Assembly: GCF_049686335.1 (NCBI RefSeq) | Contig: NZ_JBAVHX010000023.1 | Location: 1 to 64,000 of the forward strand | From: Buttiauxella sp049686335 | GTDB lineage: Bacteria; Pseudomonadota; Gammaproteobacteria; Enterobacterales; Enterobacteriaceae | Length of the DNA stretch: 64,000 nucleotides | Reading direction: 5' to 3' | In this document: one piece after another, positions 52,369-62,000 of the stretch | Layout: the number at the start of each line of letters is the position of its first letter | Numbering within the stretch: the first letter of the stretch is position 1 | The notes under the pieces: model-generated | Databases searched by the model: none | The model's input: the letters and a program-made list of their open reading frames with translations, nothing else | What the model was told of the DNA's origin: nothing | Program-made: the position numbers and the translations under genes

Positions 52369-55300
52369 ATGTACGGAGCCGTTAACGTCTGGCAAGAGAC
52401 TATTGCTTTACCCACCTGGACTACCGGTGCGGAAGACCCGAATCCGATGTTTTTGGAAAACCGTGTGTATCAGGGATCTTCAGGTGCAGTTTATCCTTAC
52501 GGCGTGATTGACACGCTCACCGGCAAGCGTGAGATGCGTGATTACAAAGCTGTATGGATTGAGAACGACTTTATTAAGGTCATGTTGCTCCCGGAACTGG
52601 GTGGTCGTATTCACCGCGCTTATGACAAAGTGATGGAGCGCGACTTCGTTTACTACAACGAAGTGGTAAAACCGGCGCTGGTGGGATTAGTGGGGCCGTG
52701 GATTTCTGGCGGTATTGAATTTAACTGGCCACAGCACCACCGCCCAACCACCTTTATGCCAGTAGATGTGACGTTCCAGAAGCATGCAAACGGCGCGCAG
52801 ACGGTCTGGCTCGGCGAGGTGGAACCGATGCGTGGCTTGCAGGTGATGACCGGCTTTACGCTGTATCCGGAAAAAGCACTGATCGAAATTACCGGTAAAG
52901 TGTTCAACGGGAATGCCACACCACGCCATTTCTTATGGTGGGCGAACCCCGCAGTTAAAGGCGGCGATGAGCACCAAAGCGTGTTTCCACCAGACGTCAC
53001 GGCGGTATTTGACCACGGCAAACGCGATGTTTCTGCTTTCCCGATTGCCCACGGGACTTACTATAAAGTCGACTATTCCGCTGGTGTCGATATCTCGCGC
53101 TACAAAAACATTCCCGTTCCAACGTCGTATATGGCGGATAAATCAGATTACGATTTTGTCGGCGCATACCATCACGGCGAGCAAGGCGGTCTGCTGCACA
53201 TCGCCGATCACCATGTTTCCCCCGGCAAAAAACAGTGGACCTGGGGCAACTGCGATTTCGGCCAGGCCTGGGATCGGAATCTCACCGACGAAAATGGCCC
53301 CTACATTGAACTGATGACTGGCGTGTTCACCGACAACCAGCCGGATTTCACCTGGATTGCGCCTTATGAAGAGAAAATATTCGTACAGAATTTCCTGCCG
53401 TATAGCCAGCTCGGCACTTTGCAGAATGCCAACACGCAGGCGGCCATCAAACTGGAGCGCCACAATGGCGACCTCAAACTGGGTGTCTACGCCATTGCGC
53501 CACTCACTGACGCCACCCTTGAAATTGAATCGGCAGGCAGCCTGCTTTGGAAAACGTCGCTGACGCTACAGCCCGCGCAGGCGTGGCAGGATTTTGTTGA
53601 GGACAGCTGGCCGCAGCGTTTAACGCTGAATCTTCGTGACGCGCAAGGCAACCTGATCCTCAGTTATTGCGAGCACATTGCAGAGGATTTACCGCTGCCG
53701 CAGCCCGCTTCTGTTCCCGCCAAACCGCATGAAATCTCCAACTGTGATGAACTCTATTTTATCGGCCAGCATCTGGAGCAATACCTGCATGCCAGCCGCT
53801 CGGCATTCGATTACTACCAGCGCGCGCTGGCGTTAGATGCCGGAGATTATCGCTGCAATGTGGCATTAGGGCAGCTTGAGTTAAACCGTGCTAACTGGGC
53901 GGTTGCCGAACAGCTGGCGGATGCGGCACTGAAACGCGCTCATCGTCTGAATAAGAATCCGCAAAATGGCGATGCCAGCATGTTGCGCGGTACCGCAAAA
54001 GAGCGGCAGGGTGATTTCGCAGGCGCATTTGATGATTACTTTAAAGCGAGCTGGAGCGGTAATTGCCGTGATGCGGCATTTTACGCACTCGCCCGTCTGG
54101 CTTTGCGAAAAGGTGATGCCGCTCAGGCGCTGGTGTTTGTGAATCAAAGCCTGAAATTTAATGGCAGCAATAATCTGGCGATGGGGCTAAAAGCGCTGCT
54201 GTTGCAGCAAACGGGGGGCGCGCCACAGGCACAACAATGGATTGCACAGCAGCTTGAAGAATATCCCCTCAGTTACGTACTGCATTACGCACGTTGGGCG
54301 ATGACGCAAAACGAAACTGACAAAGCTGAACTGGTGCGCGTCACCGGGCGTCGCGGAGTCAACGCCAGTGTGCTGGCGGGATGGCTGGTGAGTTTAGGTG
54401 ATGAAACCGCCGCTAAAAAAATGTTGAGCATTCTCGATTCCCAGGAAGCGATGCCGCTGCTGTGGCAAGCGGCTTTAGAAACCGACCACGCACAGCAACT
54501 TGCTTACGTGAAACAAGCGCAGGACTGCTTTGCTCGCAAAGTGCGATTCCCTAACACACTCGATGAAGTGCAGATGCTGCAACGTCTGCCGCACGATGGC
54601 TTCGCGCAATATCTGTTGGGCTGCTTCTGGTACAGCAAACGCCGTTACTGCGAAGCCGTCACCTGTTGGGAATTTGCCGCGCATCAGTTGCCTGAGTTTG
54701 GTGCGGTGCAGCGTGTTTTAGGCATTCATGCCTGGAATAAACTGCACGACGCGCAACTGGCAGAACAGTATCTGCAACACGCGGTTGAGCTTGAACCGGA
54801 TAACGCTCGCTTCCTGTTTGAACTCGATTATCTGCAAAAACTCACGGGTCGCTCAACGAAGCAGCGTCTGGAGAACCTCGCGGCTCGCCGGGATGTGGTG
54901 CTTAAACGTGACGACCTGACGGCTGAGTTACTCAGCTTGTGGAACATTCATGGCGAAACTGACGCTGCGGCTCAGGTGCTGGCTCAACGTAAATTCCATC
55001 CATGGGAAGGCGGGGAGGGCAAAGTCACCGGGCAGTATCTGATTAACCTGCAACGCAGAGCGCTGGCGGCGATTGCCGATAAGCAGTTTGGACAGGCGGA
55101 AGAGTTACTTCAGCAAGCACTGAGTTACCCTGAAAATCTCGGCGAAGGGCGTTTAGTCGGCCAGAGCGATAACGATATCTGGTATCTGCTGGGCTGGTGT
55201 GCGCAGCAACTGCAACAGCCAGAACGCGCTCAGCGCTTTTTCGCCCGCGCGCTGGAAGGCGGTTCCACTCTGGAAGCCGGACGTTACTACAACGATCAGC

Positions 55301-55647
55301 CTGTCGATTATCTGTTCTACCAGGCGATGGCGCTGGTGCAAACCGGCGAAAAAGTTAAAGCCCAGCAGCATTTCCGTCGCTTTATTACCTGGGCGGATAA
55401 GCATGTGAACGATCACTCCGAACCTGATTTCTTCGCGGTATCGCTACCCGATTTAGTCGCGCTGGATGCTGACCGTCAATCCGCTCACCAGCAGCACTGC
55501 CTGTTTGTTACCGCCCTTGGGCATCTCGGACTGGAGGAATATCCCGCGTATGAATCAGCGCTGAAAACCTTGTTGTCGCAAAACCCGGCTCATGACAAAG
55601 CGCATCTGCTGCAGCTTGCTGTGCAGTGCGGTGTGTTTGCCGAATAA
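52369..55647 (+). CDS. yphG: YphG-like protein: DUF5107-type domain plus TPR repeats
   Basis: A 1092-residue cytoplasmic protein without signal peptide. Residues 1-360 form a beta-rich domain of the DUF5107 kind (MFLENRVYQGSSGAVYPYG, MLLPELGGRIHRAYDKV, GIEFNWPQHHRP, KQWTWGN), related in fold to aldose epimerases. From about 455 there are tetratricopeptide repeats (YYQRALALDAGDYRCNVALGQLEL, HAVELEPDNARFLFEL), suggesting protein contacts. It resembles E. coli YphG closely, including KFHPWEGGEGKVT. GGAG is placed for the ATG at 52369. No established function; context links it to galactoside use. Confidence 0.88.
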   Translation: MYGAVNVWQETIALPTWTTGAEDPNPMFLENRVYQGSSGAVYPYGVIDTLTGKREMRDYKAVWIENDFIKVMLLPELGGRIHRAYDKVMERDFVYYNEVVKPALVGLVGPWISGGIEFNWPQHHRPTTFMPVDVTFQKHANGAQTVWLGEVEPMRGLQVMTGFTLYPEKALIEITGKVFNGNATPRHFLWWANPAVKGGDEHQSVFPPDVTAVFDHGKRDVSAFPIAHGTYYKVDYSAGVDISRYKNIPVPTSYMADKSDYDFVGAYHHGEQGGLLHIADHHVSPGKKQWTWGNCDFGQAWDRNLTDENGPYIELMTGVFTDNQPDFTWIAPYEEKIFVQNFLPYSQLGTLQNANTQAAIKLERHNGDLKLGVYAIAPLTDATLEIESAGSLLWKTSLTLQPAQAWQDFVEDSWPQRLTLNLRDAQGNLILSYCEHIAEDLPLPQPASVPAKPHEISNCDELYFIGQHLEQYLHASRSAFDYYQRALALDAGDYRCNVALGQLELNRANWAVAEQLADAALKRAHRLNKNPQNGDASMLRGTAKERQGDFAGAFDDYFKASWSGNCRDAAFYALARLALRKGDAAQALVFVNQSLKFNGSNNLAMGLKALLLQQTGGAPQAQQWIAQQLEEYPLSYVLHYARWAMTQNETDKAELVRVTGRRGVNASVLAGWLVSLGDETAAKKMLSILDSQEAMPLLWQAALETDHAQQLAYVKQAQDCFARKVRFPNTLDEVQMLQRLPHDGFAQYLLGCFWYSKRRYCEAVTCWEFAAHQLPEFGAVQRVLGIHAWNKLHDAQLAEQYLQHAVELEPDNARFLFELDYLQKLTGRSTKQRLENLAARRDVVLKRDDLTAELLSLWNIHGETDAAAQVLAQRKFHPWEGGEGKVTGQYLINLQRRALAAIADKQFGQAEELLQQALSYPENLGEGRLVGQSDNDIWYLLGWCAQQLQQPERAQRFFARALEGGSTLEAGRYYNDQPVDYLFYQAMALVQTGEKVKAQQHFRRFITWADKHVNDHSEPDFFAVSLPDLVALDADRQSAHQQHCLFVTALGHLGLEEYPAYESALKTLLSQNPAHDKAHLLQLAVQCGVFAE

Positions 55648-55671
55648 CAATAAATAGCGGGATAAAAATTC

Positions 55672-55747
55672 GTAGGTCGGATAAGCGTGAGCGTCATCCG
55701 ACACAATCGGTGTAAACGGTGGATGGCGCTTACGCTCATCCACCCTA
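55672..55747. repeat. BIME: two inverted REP sequences
   Basis: Two REP palindromes in opposite orientation (55672-55701 and 55718-55747) between the YphG gene and the sugar symporter. Sequence closely matches the copies after glyA. They may cap the yphG mRNA. Confidence 0.9.
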
Positions 55748-55802
55748 CAAAACCTGCTTTTCTGGCCTCTGTATCTCTACAAGATTGAAATGAGGAATAA
55801 CG

Positions 55803-57242
55803 ATGAATACTGTGCAGACACAATTACGCATGGGCTATGTCTGGACTATCTGTCTGGTCGCCGCCTGCGGAGGTTTACTGTTTGGTTACGACTGGGTGGT
55901 GATAGGTGGGGCGAAACCGTTCTACGAAGCCTATTTTTCAATTACCGATCCCGCACAATCCGGCTGGGCTATGAGTTCTGCACTGGCGGGATGTGTTTTT
56001 GGCGCATTAATTTCGGGCTGGAGTGCCGACAAATTTGGGCGTAAAGCGCCGCTGATTTTGTCGGCTATCTTATTTAGCGCCTCGGCCTGGGGCACGGCGA
56101 TGGCCAGTAGCTTCGATATGTTTGTGGTGTACCGCATTGTTGGGGGCGTGGGTATTGGCCTGGCTTCTGCACTAAGCCCGATGTATATCGCGGAAGTCAG
56201 CCCGGCGGAAAAACGCGGTAAGTTTGTTGCCATCAACCAGTTAACAATAGTGGTGGGCGTGCTGGCAGCCCAGTTGATTAACCTGATGATTGCCGAACCG
56301 GTGACCTCAACTGCGACGATGCAGCAAATCACGGAAAGCTGGAATGGTCAGGTCGGCTGGCGCTGGATGTTTGGTGCGGAACTGGTTCCGGCTCTGGCAT
56401 TTTTAGTGCTGATGTTCTTTGTACCAGAATCACCACGCTGGCTGGCTCGTGCCGGTAAAAATGAACGTGCTCATCAAATGCTTAAACGTATTGGCAATCA
56501 GCAATATGCCGATGAGACACTCAATGACATTCTGCAAACCCTGAATAAAGACACGCAAAAAGTGTCCTGGAGCGCGTTGTGGCAGCCTCAGGTCAAGCCG
56601 ATCATTATCATCGGGATGGTGCTCGCGGTATTCCAGCAATGGTGCGGGATTAACGTGATATTCAACTATGCGCAGGAGATTTTTGCCTCCGCCGGGTTTG
56701 ATATCAACAGCACGCTTAAATCGATTGTGGCTACCGGTTTGATTAACCTTATCTTCACCCTTGCCGCATTACCGTTGGTCGACAAAATTGGTCGCCGCAA
56801 ACTGATGCTGTTTGGCGCGGCGGGTTTAACCATTATCTATGCGTTAATCGGTGTGGCATATGGCCTGGGTATTATGGGGCTGCCGGTGTTGATCCTGGTT
56901 CTGGCGGCGATTGCGATTTACGCACTGACGCTGGCACCGGTGACCTGGGTTCTGCTTTCAGAGATTTTCCCGAACCGGGTGCGCGGGCTGGCAATGTCTT
57001 TAGGGACACTGGCGCTATGGGTGGCGTGCTTCCTGCTGACTTACACCTTCCCGTTATTAAACGCCAGTCTGGGTGCCGCAGGCAGCTTCTTGTTGTACGG
57101 TGTGATTTGTGCGGCGGGCTTTGTTTACGTGCGTCGTTATGTGCCTGAAACCAAAGGTGTCAGCCTGGAAGCACTGGAAAAACGTATGGCGGATCAATAC
57201 GGTGCTGAGGCGAAAGCCCGTGCGCAAAGAGTGACGCATTAA
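55803..57242 (+). CDS. Sugar:proton symporter (MFS SP family, XylE-like)
   Basis: A 479-residue major facilitator of the sugar-porter type with twelve membrane segments. Motifs are GGLLFGYDWVVIGGA, the loop motif DKFGRK, RIVGGVGIGLASALSPMYIAEVSPAEKRGK, PESPRWL, the sugar-site FQQWCGINVIFNYA and the C-terminal PETKG. This resembles XylE, GalP and AraE. In E. coli the yph cluster has an ABC transporter instead. Galactose or another monosaccharide released by the glycosidases is a reasonable substrate. Followed 3 bases later by the epimerase gene. Confidence 0.87.
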   Translation: MNTVQTQLRMGYVWTICLVAACGGLLFGYDWVVIGGAKPFYEAYFSITDPAQSGWAMSSALAGCVFGALISGWSADKFGRKAPLILSAILFSASAWGTAMASSFDMFVVYRIVGGVGIGLASALSPMYIAEVSPAEKRGKFVAINQLTIVVGVLAAQLINLMIAEPVTSTATMQQITESWNGQVGWRWMFGAELVPALAFLVLMFFVPESPRWLARAGKNERAHQMLKRIGNQQYADETLNDILQTLNKDTQKVSWSALWQPQVKPIIIIGMVLAVFQQWCGINVIFNYAQEIFASAGFDINSTLKSIVATGLINLIFTLAALPLVDKIGRRKLMLFGAAGLTIIYALIGVAYGLGIMGLPVLILVLAAIAIYALTLAPVTWVLLSEIFPNRVRGLAMSLGTLALWVACFLLTYTFPLLNASLGAAGSFLLYGVICAAGFVYVRRYVPETKGVSLEALEKRMADQYGAEAKARAQRVTH

Positions 57243-57245
57243 GCG

Positions 57246-58067
57246 ATGAAAACCTTATTACTCGAAAATGAATTTCTGCGTTTGACCGTCGCCCCGCAAG
57301 GGGCGGCAGTTCTCAGCCTCGATTCGAAAAAACATCAACAGCCGATTCTGTATGCCGGAGGAAAAGCGCTGTTCCCGATGTTGCCGCTGGCAAATCGCGT
57401 CGCCGGGAATGCGTTCCCGCTGCTTGGGGAAACCGTTGAGCTGCCGGACAGCGAAGCGGATGCGCAATTCTTCCTTCACGGCGATGGCTGGCTGAAAACC
57501 TGGCAGGTTGAATCGCATGACGCTGTGCAAATCACGCTCACGCTTGAAAGCCGCCACTGCTGTGGTTTTGATTATCAGGCCCGGCTCATTTACCGGTTGC
57601 ACGGGCCGCGCCTGATAGCGGAACTTGAGTTGATGCACAGGGCGGAGAAGCCGATGCTATACGGACTGGGCTTTCATCCGTTTTTTCATCTCACGCCTGA
57701 TACCCATGTGCAGTTTGCGGCGACGGGATTCTGGCCGGAGGGTGAGGATCATTTGCCGGAACAATGGTGTGGCAAACTCACGCCGCAAACGAATTTCATC
57801 GCGCCAAAAATCCCGTACAATCAGTGGCTGAATGTCGGTTTTTCCGGCTGGAGTGGCAACGCGTTGATTGAGCACCACGGCATGTGCGTGCAGCTAACAT
57901 GCGCGACGCCGTATTTGATGGTGTTCCGTATGGCTGACCAACCGTTTATCTGTCTTGAACCACAAAACCATCCGGTGAATGCCCACAATATGGACGGGCA
58001 ACCGGGGCTGGTGTTGTTGCAACGTCAGCAATCAACGGCGATGAAAATGGAAATTGCGATTAGCTGA
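57246..58067 (+). CDS. yphB: Aldose 1-epimerase (YphB-like)
   Basis: A 273-residue mutarotase that interconverts alpha and beta anomers of a free sugar such as galactose. Catalytic motifs are LANRVAGNAF, the His78 pair in FLHGDGW, and the second His in GFHPFF (His144); the Glu base is probably in FICLEPQNHPVNAHN. Similar in design to E. coli YphB. Only 3 bases separate it from the symporter, so uptake and anomer conversion are coexpressed. Confidence 0.88.
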   Translation: MKTLLLENEFLRLTVAPQGAAVLSLDSKKHQQPILYAGGKALFPMLPLANRVAGNAFPLLGETVELPDSEADAQFFLHGDGWLKTWQVESHDAVQITLTLESRHCCGFDYQARLIYRLHGPRLIAELELMHRAEKPMLYGLGFHPFFHLTPDTHVQFAATGFWPEGEDHLPEQWCGKLTPQTNFIAPKIPYNQWLNVGFSGWSGNALIEHHGMCVQLTCATPYLMVFRMADQPFICLEPQNHPVNAHNMDGQPGLVLLQRQQSTAMKMEIAIS

Positions 58068-58100
58068 GTTGATGCGCGCATGAACCTTTAATCATGGGGA

Positions 58101-59240
58101 TCAGAAGCTATAACCCATCTTTAAATAGATCCCCTGATTATCATCTTTCCCCATGGCGTACTCGAGATTCACCACAATCCCCGCTTCGGGTTTAAGCAGG
58201 TACTGCACGCCTGCGCCCCACGCCGGATATAAGTTTTCACTGTCCCCACAGTTGAGTTGCTCACCGCTGGTTGAGTCGCCATATAAACATGCCGCACCGG
58301 CAAACACCGTGGCGGTCCAGCGGTCAGCCAGTTTGTAACGCTCCTCAACTTCTATGGAGGACATGTGCTGTGCGAGATATTCACCCGGTGTGTAACCACG
58401 CATATAAACCGGAGAGTAAGCCCCCGCAGGGGCATCGTTGGAAAACTGGTGGCGGCTGCGCACGGCGAAAACGTTGCCATCGCCGTGTTGCCAGTAGCCG
58501 CGGTAATCGACGCGCCAGATATCGAAGTCTTGTTCTCCGCCCAACGCTTCCCGATAGGCCATATTATTGACGTTGAGATACCAGCCTTGGGTGGCTTTAA
58601 AGTCGTTGTCGCGGGAGTCGTGCATCACGACGGCACCCACACCGCCGGACTTGTAACCGACTAACCCCATTTCATCGAGGATTTCGTTGGAGGTGGGATC
58701 TTGTCCTTGCAATTCATAGTTGGAATAGGCGCCCTGCGCCCCGAGGAACCAGTCGCCCTCAACCCGATAGAGATAACGCAAAAATGCGAAACTGTAGTTA
58801 TCGTTGGTGCTCAATGGCTTGCCGGAGCCGAGATAATTTTCGTAGTCGTTGTTAATATCCCCGACCATCACACCACCCAGAATACGGTGCTTGTCTTCAC
58901 CAAAAGAGGTTTTGGCAAAAGCGTTGGCAATCAAGGATTCTGAAGTGGTGTACTTGGCCGACACGCCGAACAGAGAAGGGCGCGACTTCTCATCAAAGCG
59001 GTGCATGTAGCCCACCATCATCCCTGCTGCGGTATCGAGTTTTGGACTGGAACTGAATAGCGGAACGAACAACCACGGAGAGGGCGCGGCCTTTTTGTCT
59101 TTATCTGACTCGCTTCCTTCATGACTGTCTTCAATCATGTCGTTTTTTGCATCAGCAGGGGATGTCTCAGTGGCATTGGCCGGTAACGTGAGCATCGACA
59201 GAATCAGGATCAAACCCCTGAAGAGAATGGTATTAGACAT
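58101..59240 (-). CDS. Omp85-type outer membrane beta-barrel without POTRA domains
   Basis: A 379-residue exported protein: signal peptide about 1-23 (ending LPANA), an acidic/charged linker (SPADAKNDMIEDSHEGSESDKDKK) and then a barrel of the surface-antigen D15/BamA type from about 55 to the C-terminal Phe (LKMGYSF). It lacks the periplasmic POTRA repeats of BamA and TamA; a POTRA-less class of the family is known. Role not known. It may be unrelated to the sugar cluster next to it. The 215 bases before its start (59241-59455) are AT-rich leader for both divergent genes. Confidence 0.78.
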   Translation of the reverse strand: MSNTILFRGLILILSMLTLPANATETSPADAKNDMIEDSHEGSESDKDKKAAPSPWLFVPLFSSSPKLDTAAGMMVGYMHRFDEKSRPSLFGVSAKYTTSESLIANAFAKTSFGEDKHRILGGVMVGDINNDYENYLGSGKPLSTNDNYSFAFLRYLYRVEGDWFLGAQGAYSNYELQGQDPTSNEILDEMGLVGYKSGGVGAVVMHDSRDNDFKATQGWYLNVNNMAYREALGGEQDFDIWRVDYRGYWQHGDGNVFAVRSRHQFSNDAPAGAYSPVYMRGYTPGEYLAQHMSSIEVEERYKLADRWTATVFAGAACLYGDSTSGEQLNCGDSENLYPAWGAGVQYLLKPEAGIVVNLEYAMGKDDNQGIYLKMGYSF

Positions 59241-59455
59241 GACAGCTTCAAACTTTTGTTCGATTTAACGGAACGAGATTCTAATGGAAAAGATGACAGA
59301 TTGAATTTCACTGTTTATATAAAAATAAATGGACGCGTTGAATTGAATATATTGAGTTATAAAACAATAGTTTCCGGATGTTATTAGTCTGTTAATGATT
59401 GCTTGCAAGCTCGCCACCGCTCGGCGACACTAACGCCTCCAAAACGGGAGGGATC

Positions 59456-60607
59456 ATGGTTTTGCATTCAACGCGCTGGCTTGCGCTCAGTTATTTTACC
59501 TACTTCTTTAGTTACGGGATTTTTCTACCCTTCTGGAGTGTCTGGCTTGCTGGAGTTGGCTTGCCGCCTGAAACCATAGGGTTGTTGCTCGGTGCAGGGT
59601 TAATCGCCCGTTTCCTCGGTAGTTTGCTACTGGCTCCTCGAGTTACCGATCCTTCCCGACTTGTTTTTGCCTTACGTTTACTTGCCTTACTTACGCTGAT
59701 TTTTGCCGTCGCCTTCTGGTTCGGGCAAACCGCCACCTGGCTGCTGGTGGTGATGGTCGGCTTTAACCTGTTCTTCTCACCGCTGGTGCCGCTGACTGAT
59801 GCACTGGCCGGCACCTGGCAGCGCCAAATCACTATGGATTACGGCCGTGTGCGGCTGTGGGGATCGCTGGCATTTGTTATCGGTTCCGCCATGACCGGCA
59901 AACTGGTCAGCCTGTTTAGCTATCAGGCGATTCTGGTGCTGTTGAGTATCGGGGTCGCGTCGATGCTTATCGGCATGATGTTGCGCCCATCGGTGATGCC
60001 GCAGGGAGAAACCCGACATAGCGAAGGTGCGGGTTGGCCTGCCTGGAAGAAACTGGTGCTCGGTTCGTGGCGTTTCCTGGCCTGTGTAACCTTGCTGCAA
60101 GGCGCGCACGCGGCTTACTACGGATTCAGTGCCATTTACTGGCAAGGCGCGGGATATTCCGCCTCGGTGGTGGGCTATTTGTGGTCCCTTGGCGTGGTCG
60201 CTGAAATTGTGATTTTTGCCCTCAGCAATAAGCTGTTCCGCAACTGGAGCGCCCGGGATTTGCTGCTGCTTTCTGGCGTGAGCGGTATTCTGCGCTGGTG
60301 CCTGATGGCGTATACGACCGATTTACCGTGGCTGATTGCCGCGCAAATCCTGCATTGTGGTAGCTTCACCGTTTGCCACCTTGCGGCGATGCGTTATATC
60401 TCCGCGCGTGAAGGCAATGAAGTGATTCGTCTACAGGCGGTCTATTCGGCGGTGGCAATGGGCGGCGGTATTGCCATTATGACAATGTTCTCCGGCTACC
60501 TTTACCAGCATATGCAGGGCGGGGTGTTCTGGATGATGGCCTTAGTTGCTGTTCCGGCATTGTTTATTCGCCCGCGCCCTGTTTCATACTGCGTTAACAC
60601 TCGATAA
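59456..60607 (+). CDS. hcaT: MFS transporter HcaT
   Basis: A 383-residue carrier close to E. coli HcaT, the putative 3-phenylpropionate importer, with twelve membrane segments and the opening MVLHSTRWLALSYFTYFFSYG. Other kept stretches are SPLVPLTDALAGTW and LQGAHAAYYGFSAIYW. The start is supported by GGGAGG; the frame extends 19 codons upstream. The hcaR-hcaEFCBD genes that follow it in E. coli are absent, so the substrate is open. It overlaps csiE by 14 bases tail to tail. Confidence 0.92.
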   Translation: MVLHSTRWLALSYFTYFFSYGIFLPFWSVWLAGVGLPPETIGLLLGAGLIARFLGSLLLAPRVTDPSRLVFALRLLALLTLIFAVAFWFGQTATWLLVVMVGFNLFFSPLVPLTDALAGTWQRQITMDYGRVRLWGSLAFVIGSAMTGKLVSLFSYQAILVLLSIGVASMLIGMMLRPSVMPQGETRHSEGAGWPAWKKLVLGSWRFLACVTLLQGAHAAYYGFSAIYWQGAGYSASVVGYLWSLGVVAEIVIFALSNKLFRNWSARDLLLLSGVSGILRWCLMAYTTDLPWLIAAQILHCGSFTVCHLAAMRYISAREGNEVIRLQAVYSAVAMGGGIAIMTMFSGYLYQHMQGGVFWMMALVAVPALFIRPRPVSYCVNTR

Positions 60608-61874
60608 TCTTGCGTATCTGCTGCTGCTGGTGGTCACCCAGTGGCAGCGTGACGTGAATCAACGGTGGCGAGTAGAGTGGCAGAGTGGTGGAGTAGGGCG
60701 TAATCACCAGCACCACCTCTTTTGGCGCTCCCTCCTTTTGATAGCTATGAATCGTCAGATGTTTAATATTGAGCGGCAGCAACGTCAGCTCACGTAGCTG
60801 CTGTTCAATATCTTGTTCAAGCTCCAGATTGTTGCCGGTGAGCAACAGCACCTGCTTCTCATGCAGGTCATTTTCCTGCATTAACCACGCGCCAAAAATC
60901 ACGGCCACCAGACCCACTTCTTCGTCAGAAAAACGCAGCTCATAATGCGTTTCAAACTCGCTGAAAACTTCACGCGTGGTGCGCATCAGCCGCGGGTACA
61001 GTCGGGTAATCTCTTCCGGCAAACTGTTATCAATGCCGATACAGAACTGGCAGCGATCCAGCGCCTGAGCCAGATGAATATAGAGCTGGTCGCTCAGACC
61101 CTGTTCGTCGCTAAACGACATCCCTGCTTGTTCACGAAAACGCGCGATCATTCCGGAAATCGCGGTACGCAGGCGTAAGTCCTGATGATGGCTATCGTTA
61201 ATCGGGTCGGGCATGCGTAATAAAAGGAATAACAGTGCGAGGAATAATTGCTCGTTTTCATTGGCCGATTGCAGCACACGGCGCTTCCAGTGGCGGGCAA
61301 TCTCAAGCGCTGCTAAGAACTCCGGGCGCATCTGCGTCCATGCCCGTTGCTGCTCAGTGAATTCTGGGGTAATCCCCGCATGATGTTGATGCAAACAGTA
61401 CTGCAAAAACAGCGTTATAAACTGCACGTCGCGGGTGTCAAACTGCCGCTGTAAGCGCCTTGCACACAGGCTAACCAACGCCTGGAGATTCTTTTCATCG
61501 TACAAGGCGGTCAGGATCCCTTGCTGTTTAAGCTGGGTTTTGAGTGCTGGAGTAAAATGTTGCTGCACGAAGTGCGGACATAAGCGCAATGCTCGACGTA
61601 ACCAGTGCAACAAGCACAGGCGGCGATTCAGAGGCGTGCCCTCAATCCGATAGCTACCATCCTGTTGTGTGATAAGACTCAGCCGGTGATAGCGCTGGAT
61701 TTCATCGCTCGTGTCGGCTATATCTTGCAGGGTTTTGATGTCGTCAACACCGTTGAGCCTTGCGAGGATCTCCGGAGTGACCGTCTGGCCCGGTATATAG
61801 AGCAACAAAAGCAGGTGGCAGCGACGCTGCGGACTGGAGAGTACAGATGGTGGTGGGGAAAGCAGTGTCATCAT
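60594..61874 (-). CDS. csiE: Stationary-phase-inducible protein CsiE
   Basis: A 426-residue protein (E. coli 426) with helical PRD-like modules of the kind found in antiterminators and PTS-controlled regulators. The second module has ELRFSDEEVGLVAVIFGAWLMQEND; an EIIB-like stretch follows (VLLLTGNNLELEQDIEQQL). In E. coli it is induced in stationary phase by sigma-S and cAMP-CRP. Role unknown. The start at 61874 gives the family length; a TTG four codons upstream opens the frame. Confidence 0.9.
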   Translation of the reverse strand: MMTLLSPPPSVLSSPQRRCHLLLLLYIPGQTVTPEILARLNGVDDIKTLQDIADTSDEIQRYHRLSLITQQDGSYRIEGTPLNRRLCLLHWLRRALRLCPHFVQQHFTPALKTQLKQQGILTALYDEKNLQALVSLCARRLQRQFDTRDVQFITLFLQYCLHQHHAGITPEFTEQQRAWTQMRPEFLAALEIARHWKRRVLQSANENEQLFLALLFLLLRMPDPINDSHHQDLRLRTAISGMIARFREQAGMSFSDEQGLSDQLYIHLAQALDRCQFCIGIDNSLPEEITRLYPRLMRTTREVFSEFETHYELRFSDEEVGLVAVIFGAWLMQENDLHEKQVLLLTGNNLELEQDIEQQLRELTLLPLNIKHLTIHSYQKEGAPKEVVLVITPYSTTLPLYSPPLIHVTLPLGDHQQQQIRKIIEC

Positions 61875-62000
61875 CCGCATAACCAAGTCAAAGGTGATTA
61901 ATGCTAAGAGTAGCTAAACCTTTTGTCGTAGAGAGTCCCATTTGAGCTTTTTAATTACGGAATTCTGACTGGCTCACAGAATTTTAAGTTTGAGAGAATA

